Counted from the first letter of the stretch, positions 1 through 5,605 are shown. The stretch is DNA of 8,470 nucleotides from Gallionellaceae bacterium UBA5126 (GCA_002414205.1 DHYQ01000039.1:1-8470), one strand, 5' to 3'. Notes: generated from the letters alone by a model not told the origin. Numbers and translations: made by a program.

Positions 1-522
1 ACGCGCATGAATCTGGAATGCGCTGTGACCGAAGAAATGCTGGCGCTGGCGCTGCGCACCAAACCGCACGACATTTGCTTGGTGCCGGAGCGGCGCGAGG
101 AAATCACCACCGAGGGCGGGCTGGACGTGATTCGTTATTTCGAGTCCGTGAAATCCGCCTGCCAACGCTGCGCCGAGGCCGACATCCGCACCTCGCTGTT
201 TATCGACCCGGATTTGAACCAGATCGACGCCGCCAAACGTGCTGGTGCGCCGGTGATTGAGCTGCACACCGGACGCTACGCCGATGCCGATAGCGTGCCC
301 GCACGCCAGCACGAACTCGAGCGCATCCGCGCCGCCGCCGAACACGCCCACGGCCTGGGCCTGCACGTCAACGCCGGGCACGGCCTGCACTACCACAACG
401 TGCAAGCCATCGTCGCCATCCCCCACATCGTCGAACTCAACATCGGCCACGCCATCATCGCCGAATCGGTGTTTATCGGCCTGGACGCGGCGGTGCGGCG
501 GATGAAGGCGCTGCTGGTATGA
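1..522 (+). CDS. pdxJ: Pyridoxine 5'-phosphate synthase PdxJ, C-terminal part (5' end outside window)
   Basis: PdxJ condenses 1-deoxy-D-xylulose 5-phosphate with 3-amino-2-oxopropyl phosphate to give pyridoxine 5'-phosphate, the last ring-forming step of the DXP-dependent vitamin B6 pathway, in the cytoplasm. The reading frame is open to base 1 (Thr-Arg before the Met at 7), so that Met is internal. About 173 residues are visible and roughly 70 N-terminal residues of a normal ~240-residue protein are missing. Counting from the Met at 7, recognisable family blocks are [17 protein letters not shown] (25-41), SLFIDPD (63-69), [10 protein letters not shown] (84-93), [12 protein letters not shown] (121-132) and LNIGHAII (144-151). 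The N-terminal catalytic residues are outside the window. acpS follows on the same strand, the usual proteobacterial order, but here a REP pair fills the 97-nt gap. Identification is secure; no frameshift is seen in the visible part. Confidence 0.96.
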   Translation, partial: TRMNLECAVTEEMLALALRTKPHDICLVPERREEITTEGGLDVIRYFESVKSACQRCAEADIRTSLFIDPDLNQIDAAKRAGAPVIELHTGRYADADSVPARQHELERIRAAAEHAHGLGLHVNAGHGLHYHNVQAIVAIPHIVELNIGHAIIAESVFIGLDAAVRRMKALLV

Positions 523-530
523 ACCCAACC

Positions 531-606
531 GTAGGGTGGATAAGCGCCAGCGCATCCACCATCGCCCAACCGATTCTGGTGGATGCGCTGCGCTTATCCA
601 CCCTAC
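531..606. repeat. GTAG-headed REP inverted pair (family 1) between pdxJ and acpS
   Basis: Two nearly identical arms face each other: 531-560 on the plus strand and the reverse complement of 578-606, separated by 17 nt. They differ only by one extra C in the loop of the left arm. Each arm starts at its outer end with GTAG (531-534; complement at 603-606). An imperfect hairpin follows: GGTGGAT pairs with ATCCACC and GCGC with GCGC, an AA bulge interrupts one strand, and the loop is 1-2 nt. This is the architecture of REP sequences handled by RAYT transposases. The sequence differs from the family flanking the RAYT gene downstream, so this pair probably belongs to another RAYT. It begins 8 nt after the pdxJ stop and ends 13 nt before the acpS start. 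Confidence 0.85.
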
Positions 607-619
607 GCGGTGCCTAACC

Positions 620-1000
620 ATGATCTACGGCATCGGCACCGATCTGGTGGAAATCGCCCGCATGGAAGCCTTGTGGCAAAAGCATGGCCGCCGCTTCGCC
701 GCCAAAATTTTAAGCGCGCAGGAATTGCCGGAGCTGGACGCCCACCCGCAACCTGCCCGGCTGCTGGCCAAACGCTTCGCCGCCAAGGAAGCGCTGGCCA
801 AAGCCGTCGGCAGCGGCCTGCGCGCCCCGGTCAGCCTCAGCCGCATCAGCGTGATTCACGACAGCCTCGGCAAACCGGCGCTGCATTTTGACCCCACCCT
901 GCGCCTGTACCTGGCGCAACTCGGCATCAGCGCCCACCACCTGTCCCTCAGCGACGAACGCCAAATCGTCGCCGCATTTGTGGTGTTGGAGATGCACTAG
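620..1000 (+). CDS. acpS: Holo-[acyl-carrier-protein] synthase AcpS
   Basis: AcpS moves 4'-phosphopantetheine from coenzyme A to the serine of apo-ACP, switching on fatty-acid synthesis; it is a cytoplasmic trimer. The ATG at 620 gives a 126-residue protein, the normal family length, starting MIYGIGTDLVEIAR. The frame is open further upstream to 536, but that extension only translates the REP pair and has no family similarity. Metal-binding Asp8 (GIGTDLVE) and Glu57 (KRFAAKEALAKA, 51-62) are present, as is the C-terminal block HHLSLSDERQIVAAF (106-120). No Shine-Dalgarno sequence is visible; the bases before the ATG are the end of the REP pair plus GCGGTGCCTAACC. Expression probably depends on read-through from pdxJ across the REP hairpins. 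The gene appears intact. Confidence 0.95.
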   Translation: MIYGIGTDLVEIARMEALWQKHGRRFAAKILSAQELPELDAHPQPARLLAKRFAAKEALAKAVGSGLRAPVSLSRISVIHDSLGKPALHFDPTLRLYLAQLGISAHHLSLSDERQIVAAFVVLEMH

Positions 1001-1007
1001 CATGCCC

Positions 1008-1077
1008 CGTAGGTGCGAATTTATTCGCACGCATTTGAAGAGCAAAGGAAAAATGTGCGAATAAATTCGCACCTACG
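1008..1077. repeat. REP doublet (family 2), left flank of the RAYT gene
   Basis: Two perfect 23-nt inverted arms (1008-1030 and 1055-1077) surround a 24-nt spacer. Each arm carries GTAG at its outer end (1009-1012 on plus; complement at 1073-1076). GTAG is followed by its own perfect hairpin, GTGCGAAT-TT-ATTCGCAC. GTAG just 5' of a hairpin is the known recognition feature of RAYT enzymes. The doublet starts 8 nt after the acpS stop and ends 3 nt before the RAYT start codon, so it occupies the place where a ribosome binding site would normally be. The 70-nt length and both arms match the doublet on the other side of the gene exactly; the spacers differ. Confidence 0.93.
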
Positions 1078-1080
1078 ACG

Positions 1081-1539
1081 ATGTCCTACGACAAACTGCG
1101 CACAGGTCGTGTCAGCGAAGCAGGTCGGGCCTATTTCATTACCACGGTGCTGGCTGACCGCCAGCAGGCGTACTTTCGGGATTTTGCTTGTGCGCGGTTG
1201 TTGATTGCCGAAATGCGGGCGCTGCATGTCAGCGCTGCGGTGAATTCGCTGGCTTGGGTGGTGATGCCGGATCATCTGCACTGGCTGTTTCAACTGGGCG
1301 ACACGCTGACGTTATCGCAAGTGGTCAAGCGTTTGAAGGCACGTAGCAGCCAGCGAATCAATGTCCATTTGCAACGACATGGAGCATTGTGGCAGAAGCA
1401 GTTTTACGACCACGCCATACGGGACGGCGAAGATTTGCAGCAAGTTGCCCGCTATGTTGTGGCGAACCCGTTGCGAGCGAAGTTGGTAGAAAAAATCGGC
1501 AATTACCCGCATTGGGATGCCGTTTGGTTATGCCCGTAG
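1081..1539 (+). CDS. REP-associated tyrosine transposase (RAYT, Y1 HUH family)
   Basis: The 152-residue protein belongs to the Y1/HUH single-strand nuclease family (IS200-like fold), which cuts at GTAG next to REP hairpins. The metal-binding HUH motif is PDHLHWLF (63-70) with His65 and His67. The likely catalytic tyrosine is Tyr125 in ARYVVANPLRAKLV (123-136). The block LWQKQFYDHAIRDGEDL (103-119), typical of RAYTs, is also present. Length and motif order are complete, so the enzyme is probably active. The start at 1081 has no Shine-Dalgarno sequence; the upstream REP doublet ends at 1077. The stop codon TAG (1537-1539) is part of the GTAG head of the downstream doublet. The cognate substrates are most likely the four flanking arms. 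Transcription probably enters from pdxJ-acpS; no promoter of its own is evident. Confidence 0.93.
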   Translation: MSYDKLRTGRVSEAGRAYFITTVLADRQQAYFRDFACARLLIAEMRALHVSAAVNSLAWVVMPDHLHWLFQLGDTLTLSQVVKRLKARSSQRINVHLQRHGALWQKQFYDHAIRDGEDLQQVARYVVANPLRAKLVEKIGNYPHWDAVWLCP

Positions 1540-1604
1540 GTGCGAATTTATTCGCACGGTTTTGGGATATTCAAAAAATGCGTGCGAATAAATTCGCACC
1601 TACG
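1535..1604. repeat. REP doublet (family 2), right flank of the RAYT gene
   Basis: This doublet has the same 70-nt architecture as the one at 1008-1077. The arms are 1535-1557 and 1582-1604, identical to the other two, and pairing extends by one extra base pair here (1558 with 1581). The outer GTAG at 1536-1539 supplies the last three bases of the RAYT reading frame as its TAG stop. The doublet ends 10 nt before the nagZ Shine-Dalgarno sequence. The spacer is AT-rich and unrelated to the spacer of the left doublet. Confidence 0.93.
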
Positions 1605-1614
1605 ATGGATTGTT

Positions 1615-1620
1615 AAGGAG
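1615..1620 (+). promoter_or_regulatory. Shine-Dalgarno site of nagZ
   Basis: AAGGAG lies 6 nt before the ATG at 1627 and fixes the nagZ start. It contrasts with acpS and RAYT, whose starts follow REP hairpins with no such site. Confidence 0.85.
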
Positions 1621-1626
1621 TGAAAA

Positions 1627-2676
1627 ATGGGCTGCATCATGCTGGACGTTGCCGGGACGGCGTTGACGGAGGAGGAGGCGCAGCGCTTGCGTCATCCGCT
1701 GGTCGGTGGGGTGATTTTGTTCAGCCGCAATTACCAGTCGCCCAGCCAGTTGCGGGCGCTGACGGCGGCGATTCATGCCGTGCGCACGCCGCCGTTGCTG
1801 ATTGCGGTGGATCACGAGGGCGGGCGGGTGCAGCGTTTCCGCGAGGGTTTTACCAAGCTGCCTGCGATGCGCGAGTTGGGAAAAGTGTGGGATGCCGATC
1901 CGGCGCGGGCGCGGCATCTGGCGCAGCAAGTGGGCTGGGTGCTGGCGGCGGAGTTACGCGCTTGCGGGGTGGATTTCAGTTTTACGCCGGTGCTGGACAT
2001 GGATTATGGTCGCAGCGGGGTGATTGGCAACCGCGCTTTCCATCGCAACGAAAACGCCATTTTCGAGCTGGCGCTGGCGCTGCAACTGGGCTTGCAGCGC
2101 GGCGGCATGCCCAGCGTGGGCAAGCATTTCCCCGGCCACGGCTATGTGGAGGCGGATTCGCATCTGGACATCCCGCGTGACGAGCGCGACTTGTTCGATT
2201 TGGAACTGGGCGACCTGATTCCCTTCCGGCGCATGATTGCCAACGGCCTCACGGCCATCATGCCCGCGCACGTCATTTACCCGCGTGTGGATGCGCGTCC
2301 GGCGGGGTTTTCACCGTTCTGGCTGCAAAGTGTGCTGCGTGAGCGGCTGCACTTTCAGGGCTGCATTTTCAGCGACGATTTGAGCATGGAAGGAGCCAGC
2401 GTGGCCGGGGATGTGGTGCAGCGGGCGCAGGCGGCGTTTCAGGCCGGGTGCGACATGGCGCTGGTGTGCAACGACCCGGTAGCGGCGGAATTTTTGCTGC
2501 GCAACCTGCACCACGACATGCCCGCCGCCAGCCGCGCTCGCTTGATTCAGATGCACGGCAAACCTAATCCGCCCAGCCTGGACAAACTGCACGAATTCCC
2601 GGCCTTCCGTCAGGCGCTGGATGAAGTTTCGACGATTGGGGTGAGTAGCCCGGAATTGCCGCTAGTGAACCGCTGA
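1627..2676 (+). CDS. nagZ: Beta-N-acetylhexosaminidase NagZ (GH3, peptidoglycan recycling)
   Basis: NagZ removes GlcNAc from GlcNAc-1,6-anhydroMurNAc peptides in the cytoplasm during cell-wall recycling; its products can signal beta-lactamase induction in species with AmpR/AmpC. At 349 residues it is the length of the single-domain proteobacterial enzyme (~340). It opens [17 protein letters not shown], matching the usual NagZ N-terminus. Motifs in order are [12 protein letters not shown] (25-36), [19 protein letters not shown] (61-79), the KHFPGHG loop (166-172), the Asp-X-His general acid/base pair in ADSH (Asp177, His179), [12 protein letters not shown] (211-222), and [10 protein letters not shown] (248-257), which holds the nucleophile Asp (probably Asp250). 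No signal peptide is present, in line with a cytoplasmic site. All catalytic residues are present. The stop codon is the first base triplet of a long hairpin (2674-2730). Confidence 0.96.
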   Translation: MGCIMLDVAGTALTEEEAQRLRHPLVGGVILFSRNYQSPSQLRALTAAIHAVRTPPLLIAVDHEGGRVQRFREGFTKLPAMRELGKVWDADPARARHLAQQVGWVLAAELRACGVDFSFTPVLDMDYGRSGVIGNRAFHRNENAIFELALALQLGLQRGGMPSVGKHFPGHGYVEADSHLDIPRDERDLFDLELGDLIPFRRMIANGLTAIMPAHVIYPRVDARPAGFSPFWLQSVLRERLHFQGCIFSDDLSMEGASVAGDVVQRAQAAFQAGCDMALVCNDPVAAEFLLRNLHHDMPAASRARLIQMHGKPNPPSLDKLHEFPAFRQALDEVSTIGVSSPELPLVNR

Positions 2677-2730
2677 TTTGCACCTCCGTTCGTGGTGAGC
2701 TTGTCGAACCATGAATAGAGGTGTAAATCA
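2674..2730 (+). repeat. Long nested hairpin starting at the nagZ stop codon
   Basis: TGATTTGCACCT (2674-2685) pairs with AGGTGTAAATCA (2719-2730), 12 bp with one G-T wobble. Inside it, after a symmetric 3x3 internal loop, TTCGTGG (2689-2695) pairs with CCATGAA (2709-2715), 7 bp with one wobble, closing a 13-nt loop. The TGA stop of nagZ is part of the outer stem. No T-run follows, so it is not a textbook intrinsic terminator. It may protect the 3' end of the nagZ mRNA from exonucleases, or be the footprint of a palindromic repeat insertion. Confidence 0.7.
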
Positions 2731-2777
2731 ATCAAAGCGTTACGCAAAAAGCCCTTCGACAAGCTCAGGGCGAACGG
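2686..2777. repeat. Inverted pair of a third palindromic repeat family (non-GTAG)
   Basis: The left copy (2686-2711) and the reverse complement of 2752-2777 share CCGTTCG, a 13-nt identical core TGAGCTTGTCGAA and the same spacing. The triplets flanking the core differ in a paired fashion: TGG...CCA in one copy, CCC...GGG in the other. From memory, this CTTCGACAAGCTCAGG-type sequence is a repeat commonly scattered between genes of many bacteria. It has no GTAG head, so it is not clearly a RAYT substrate. The region 2677-2872 has no credible gene. Confidence 0.8.
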
Positions 2778-2806
2778 ATTAAATCGGGGTTTCCACAAGT
2801 TGAAGC

Positions 2807-2834
2807 CAGACAAGACGGCGATTTCGGGTATAAT
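2807..2834 (+). promoter_or_regulatory. Sigma-70 promoter of the tRNA-Leu gene
   Basis: A perfect TATAAT at 2829-2834 is preceded, with a 16-nt spacer, by CAGACA at 2807-2812, which keeps the GACA of the -35 consensus. The bases after the -10 (CCGCGCCC, 2835-2842) form a GC-rich discriminator, typical of stable-RNA promoters under stringent (ppGpp) control. The start is expected near 2841-2843, giving a 5' leader of about 30 nt. Confidence 0.75.
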
Positions 2835-2845
2835 CCGCGCCCTCG

Positions 2846-2862
2846 ATGACCCAACGGGTCAT
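2846..2862 (+). other. Hairpin in the tRNA-Leu 5' leader
   Basis: ATGACCC (2846-2852), loop AAC, GGGTCAT (2856-2862): a perfect 7-bp stem with a 3-nt loop, lying 10 nt before the mature 5' end. It would form in the precursor transcript and might guide RNase E or RNase P processing. The structure is plain in the sequence; the role is inference. Confidence 0.6.
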
Positions 2863-2872
2863 ACTCCTGAAT

Positions 2873-2957
2873 GCGAAAGTGGCGGAATTGGTAGACGCAC
2901 TGGATTTAGGTTCCAGCGCCTCGCGGCGTAAGAGTTCGAGTCTCTTCTTTCGCACCA
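2873..2957 (+). tRNA. tRNA-Leu (anticodon UAG), class II, CCA encoded
   Basis: The 85-nt gene folds fully. The acceptor GCGAAAG (2873-2879) pairs with CTTTCGC (2947-2953), with discriminator A2954, the base leucyl-tRNA synthetase expects. CCA is encoded at 2955-2957. The anticodon stem CTGGA/TCCAG (2900-2904 and 2912-2916) holds loop TTTAGGT with anticodon TAG at 2907-2909, which reads CUA and probably other CUN codons. The long variable arm CGCC-TCGC-GGCG (2917-2928) marks a class II tRNA. The T arm is AAGAG/CTCTT (2930-2934 and 2942-2946) with loop TTCGAGT. It is a lone tRNA with its own promoter. A run of six T (2960-2965) follows and may end transcription, although no separate stem precedes it. 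Confidence 0.97.
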
Positions 2958-2964
2958 TGTTTTT

Positions 2965-4407
2965 TCAAGCTTCCTCCGTCGGCAAAATACACATGTCGGC
3001 ACATGCCCCGATCACTTGATTGCGCCCTTCGGCCTTGGCCCGGTATAGACGTGCGTCGGCACACGCCAGCATGGCGCGCAGGCTGTTGTTTTCAGTTTCT
3101 TTCCAGGCGGCAACGCCGATGCTGACGGTGATGTGAATCAGATCACCATTCACATTGATGGCGATTTTGGCGATGGAGCGGCGGATCCGTTCGGCAATTT
3201 CTTCGGCTTGTGGCAGTTCGGTATCCGGCAACATGACCACAAACTCTTCCCCTCCCATGCGGGCAAAAATGTCGGTGGGGCGCAGATTCTTGTTCACTGC
3301 GCTGCCATAGGTTTTCAGTACCAGATCGCCAATGTCGTGGCCGTAGTTGTCGTTGACGCGTTTGAAGTAGTCAATGTCCAGCATCAGCACGGCGCAGTCG
3401 TTGCCCTGGCGCTGTATGCGGGCAATTTCACGCTCGGCGGCACGGAAGAAGCCGCGTCGGTTGTTGATGCCTATCAGCGCGTCCTGCATGGCCATTTGTT
3501 CCATTTCGCCGTGTGCGATCGCCAGTTTTTCATTCGCGGCGTGTAATTCCTGATTCGTCAGGCGCAGTTTTTCCTGCGAATCGCGCAGTGCCAGCACCAT
3601 TTCATCCAGGCTATATACATGCGATAAATCCCCGGCCACGTGGTAGGCGCGCAGCACGATGTAGCTAAACAGAAAAAAGCCGATGGCTGTGATCACATGG
3701 GCATACCACCACAAGTGGTTCCACGGTTTAGCCGACAAAAAGGCCAGAGAGCCTTGTAGCAGGTAAAGCATGGCCACGATACTGATACGCATGATGAAGG
3801 TGCGTTGGCGGTGGGTGCCGACAATTAACACACAGCCCAGCAGCGCCATCAGCACCGATAACACCTCCAGGCTGGTGCGCAGAATGTTAAAGGACACAAT
3901 GTTTTGCTGTACCAGCCAAAAAATCAGTCCATCCAGCGCGAGCAAGCCAGCGCTCCAGCGCAGCCAATAATTTTTGGTGGGTAAGGCGGTATCTGGTTCG
4001 CTGTTGCGCAGGTAGTGCCACACGCCCAGTAATAACAAGCCATTCATCACCACCCGTGACACGGGGCCATAGATCAGAAACAGCCGGATGTCTTCCTCCG
4101 CCCATAGGGTGAGAAATGAGTGTGGTTCGTAACACAATGCGAACGCCAAAAAGCCGAGCGTGAGGTAGCGTAGAAAGCGGTTGCGGGCCAGGCAGTAGCT
4201 TTGATAGCTGATATAGGCCATGAAAGCGCTCAACAGGGAGGCTACGCTGGTGACCAGAATGTGCGGGGTGTGCGCAACCACGCACAAGGCGGGATCCTGG
4301 AAGCGCAGCATGTAGTAAATCCCGACCGATGGCAGGATGATGAACAGCCATTCCAGCAAGCGCTCATATAGATGCGTCGCGTATTGGAGGTTATCTTGGG
4401 TTGACAT
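2965..4407 (-). CDS. Membrane diguanylate cyclase (multi-TM sensor + GGDEF)
   Basis: The 480-residue protein should make c-di-GMP from two GTP at the inner membrane. The N-terminal half has about eight hydrophobic segments (roughly 17-36, 48-70, 79-101, 107-132, 148-168, 178-197, 206-226, 233-253). It is probably a MASE-type membrane sensor, but I cannot assign a named family. A likely coiled coil (265-305) leads into the GGDEF domain (306-470). The domain has metal-binding DIDYFK (344-349), the active site GGEEF (385-389), and an intact inhibitory RxxD site, RPTD (376-379), five residues before it. The usual DxLTGLxNRR reads DALIGINNRR (309-318). No EAL domain is present. The start at 4407 is supported by GAGGTG about 5 nt upstream (plus-strand complement at 4413-4418). 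It is the last gene of the minus-strand operon, 77 nt after the HD-GYP gene, and probably opposes that protein's activity. Confidence 0.93.
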   Translation of the reverse strand: MSTQDNLQYATHLYERLLEWLFIILPSVGIYYMLRFQDPALCVVAHTPHILVTSVASLLSAFMAYISYQSYCLARNRFLRYLTLGFLAFALCYEPHSFLTLWAEEDIRLFLIYGPVSRVVMNGLLLLGVWHYLRNSEPDTALPTKNYWLRWSAGLLALDGLIFWLVQQNIVSFNILRTSLEVLSVLMALLGCVLIVGTHRQRTFIMRISIVAMLYLLQGSLAFLSAKPWNHLWWYAHVITAIGFFLFSYIVLRAYHVAGDLSHVYSLDEMVLALRDSQEKLRLTNQELHAANEKLAIAHGEMEQMAMQDALIGINNRRGFFRAAEREIARIQRQGNDCAVLMLDIDYFKRVNDNYGHDIGDLVLKTYGSAVNKNLRPTDIFARMGGEEFVVMLPDTELPQAEEIAERIRRSIAKIAINVNGDLIHITVSIGVAAWKETENNSLRAMLACADARLYRAKAEGRNQVIGACADMCILPTEEA

Positions 4408-4484
4408 GGCGGCACCTCAGTTAAATTAGGGGTGTCAGAGACAAACCGACGCGGGTTGTTCCATGGGGCGATTGTGGCGTCGTG
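4408..4484 (-). other. Intergenic gap between HD-GYP and GGDEF genes
   Basis: These 77 nt hold the cyclase ribosome binding site and a weak hairpin: ACAACCCG with CGGTTTGT on the minus strand (plus 4441-4459), 8 bp with one mismatch and a CGT loop. No T-run follows the hairpin and no convincing promoter is seen, so read-through from the upstream gene is the simplest view. Confidence 0.5.
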
Positions 4485-5585
4485 CTAGTCGGCGTAACGA
4501 TGCGCGGTTTCGATAAACTGCGCTTGTACTTCCAAATAAGCGTCCACCACATCCGGGTCAAAATGGCTGCCACGTCCGGCGACGATAAAGCTGGTCGCTT
4601 GCTCATGCGACATGGCGGCTTTATACACCCGTTTGGAAATCAGGGCATCGTAGACATCGGCCAGCGCCATCAGCCGGGCAGACATGGGAATCGCCTCCCC
4701 TGCTAAACCGGCGGGATAGCCTGATCCATCCCATTTTTCATGATGTCCGCTGGCGATTTCCTTGGCGAAACTCAGGAAGGGCACCACCATCCCCAATTCT
4801 TTCTCCGCGCGCTCAATGGCTTCGCTGCCCAGCAACGTGTGTTGTTTCATGATGAAAAATTCGTCCTCGGTCAGCTTGCCGGGTTTGAGCAAAATATGAT
4901 CGGGGATGCCCACCTTGCCAATATCGTGCAGTGGTGCCGATTTGAACAAAGCACGGATAATTTCGTCGTTCAGCTTCTGGGCAAAGCGTGGATGATTGCG
5001 CAGTGTTTCGGCCAAAATCTTGACGTAATACTGGGTGCGGCGAATATGCCGCCCGGTTTCGTTATCGCGGGTTTCGCCCAGTGAGGCTAGGGTGAAAATC
5101 GTCACATCCTGAATGGCACGGATTTCGGCGGTTCGCTTTTCCACTTCGGCTTCCAGAAAGGCATTTTGGTCGCGCAAAAAATCTGCTGAGGCCTTGAGTG
5201 TCAGATGCGTTTGCAGGCGGGCCATCAAAATCGGCGGGCTAATGGGTTTGGTGATGTAATCGACCGCCCCCAATGCCAGCCCATGTTCTTCGTCTTCCAC
5301 TTCACTTTTGGCCGTGAGAAAAATCACCGGGATGGCATTGGTGGCGGGATTTTCCTTCAATTGCCGACAGGTTTCGTAGCCGTCCATGACCGGCATCATG
5401 ATGTCGAGCAAAATCAGATCGGGCGGACTGTCCGAAAAGGCGATCCGCAGACCTTTTTCACCATTATTGGCGACACGCACCCGGTAGCGGTCTTTGAGCA
5501 GATTGTTGATCATGACCAGATTATCCGGGGTGTCATCCACCACCAGAATGCTGGGTTTTTCCATTGTGGTATGCGCTTGATTCAT
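4485..5585 (-). CDS. Response regulator with HD-GYP c-di-GMP phosphodiesterase domain (RpfG-like)
   Basis: The 366-residue cytoplasmic protein has a receiver domain (about 12-128) and an HD-GYP domain (about 165-350) joined by a helical linker (130-165). Receiver residues are complete: acidic Asp17/Asp18, phospho-acceptor Asp61 in LLDIMMP, Thr91 and Lys113. The HD-GYP core has His180 (GRHIRRTQ), the HD pair His220-Asp221 in HDIGKVGIPD, His281/His282 and GSGYP (287-291) in HHEKWDGSGYP, and LADVYDAL (308-315). The full set of metal ligands predicts an active enzyme degrading c-di-GMP to pGpG or GMP, as in RpfG. It has no DNA-binding domain. The start at 5585 has GAGGGGTGA about 9 nt upstream, overlapping the end of the kinase gene; Met8 is a less likely start. 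It lies only 20 nt after the hybrid kinase, its probable phosphate donor. Confidence 0.94.
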   Translation of the reverse strand: MNQAHTTMEKPSILVVDDTPDNLVMINNLLKDRYRVRVANNGEKGLRIAFSDSPPDLILLDIMMPVMDGYETCRQLKENPATNAIPVIFLTAKSEVEDEEHGLALGAVDYITKPISPPILMARLQTHLTLKASADFLRDQNAFLEAEVEKRTAEIRAIQDVTIFTLASLGETRDNETGRHIRRTQYYVKILAETLRNHPRFAQKLNDEIIRALFKSAPLHDIGKVGIPDHILLKPGKLTEDEFFIMKQHTLLGSEAIERAEKELGMVVPFLSFAKEIASGHHEKWDGSGYPAGLAGEAIPMSARLMALADVYDALISKRVYKAAMSHEQATSFIVAGRGSHFDPDVVDAYLEVQAQFIETAHRYAD

Positions 5586-5605
5586 GTTGATTTCACCCCT
5601 CTCGT

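Larger units (their letters stand above)
1008..1604 (+). mobile_element. REP/RAYT unit: transposase gene bracketed by two identical-arm REP doublets
   Basis: The 597-bp unit consists of REP doublet, RAYT gene and REP doublet, inserted between acpS and nagZ. All four REP arms are identical over 23 nt, while the two internal spacers (1031-1054 and 1558-1581) are unrelated. No target-site duplication is obvious. Both left doublets are preceded by ATGCCC followed by GTAG (one extra C in the first copy), while the bases after the right arms do not match. RAYTs are usually single-copy, domesticated-looking relatives of IS200/IS605 transposases that spread REPs rather than themselves, so I read this as a resident REP-generating locus and not a classical insertion sequence. 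Confidence 0.85.

Noticed and set aside
536..619. N-terminal extension of acpS by 28 codons
   Set aside because: The extension encodes only the REP pair; the family N-terminus MIYGIGTDLVE starts at 620.
710..1072. Minus-strand frame of 120 codons opposite acpS
   Set aside because: Shadow of acpS and the REP doublet, without recognisable motifs.
1008..1604. Classical insertion sequence with terminal inverted repeats and target duplication
   Set aside because: The inverted repeats are REP doublets on each side, the enzyme is a RAYT of the Y1 type (which makes no target duplications), and no duplicated target is seen.
531..1604. CRISPR-like array
   Set aside because: The repeats are palindromic inverted pairs with irregular positions separated by whole genes, not direct repeats with uniform spacers.
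2610..2813. Minus-strand reading frame of 67 codons after nagZ
   Set aside because: It translates the family 3 repeats (FALSLSKG and FDKLTTNG are their well-known translation artefacts) and overlaps the end of nagZ; no ribosome binding site or family similarity.
4441..4459. Possible terminator between the HD-GYP and GGDEF genes
   Set aside because: The 8-bp stem has a mismatch and no T-run follows on the minus strand, so it is not an intrinsic terminator.
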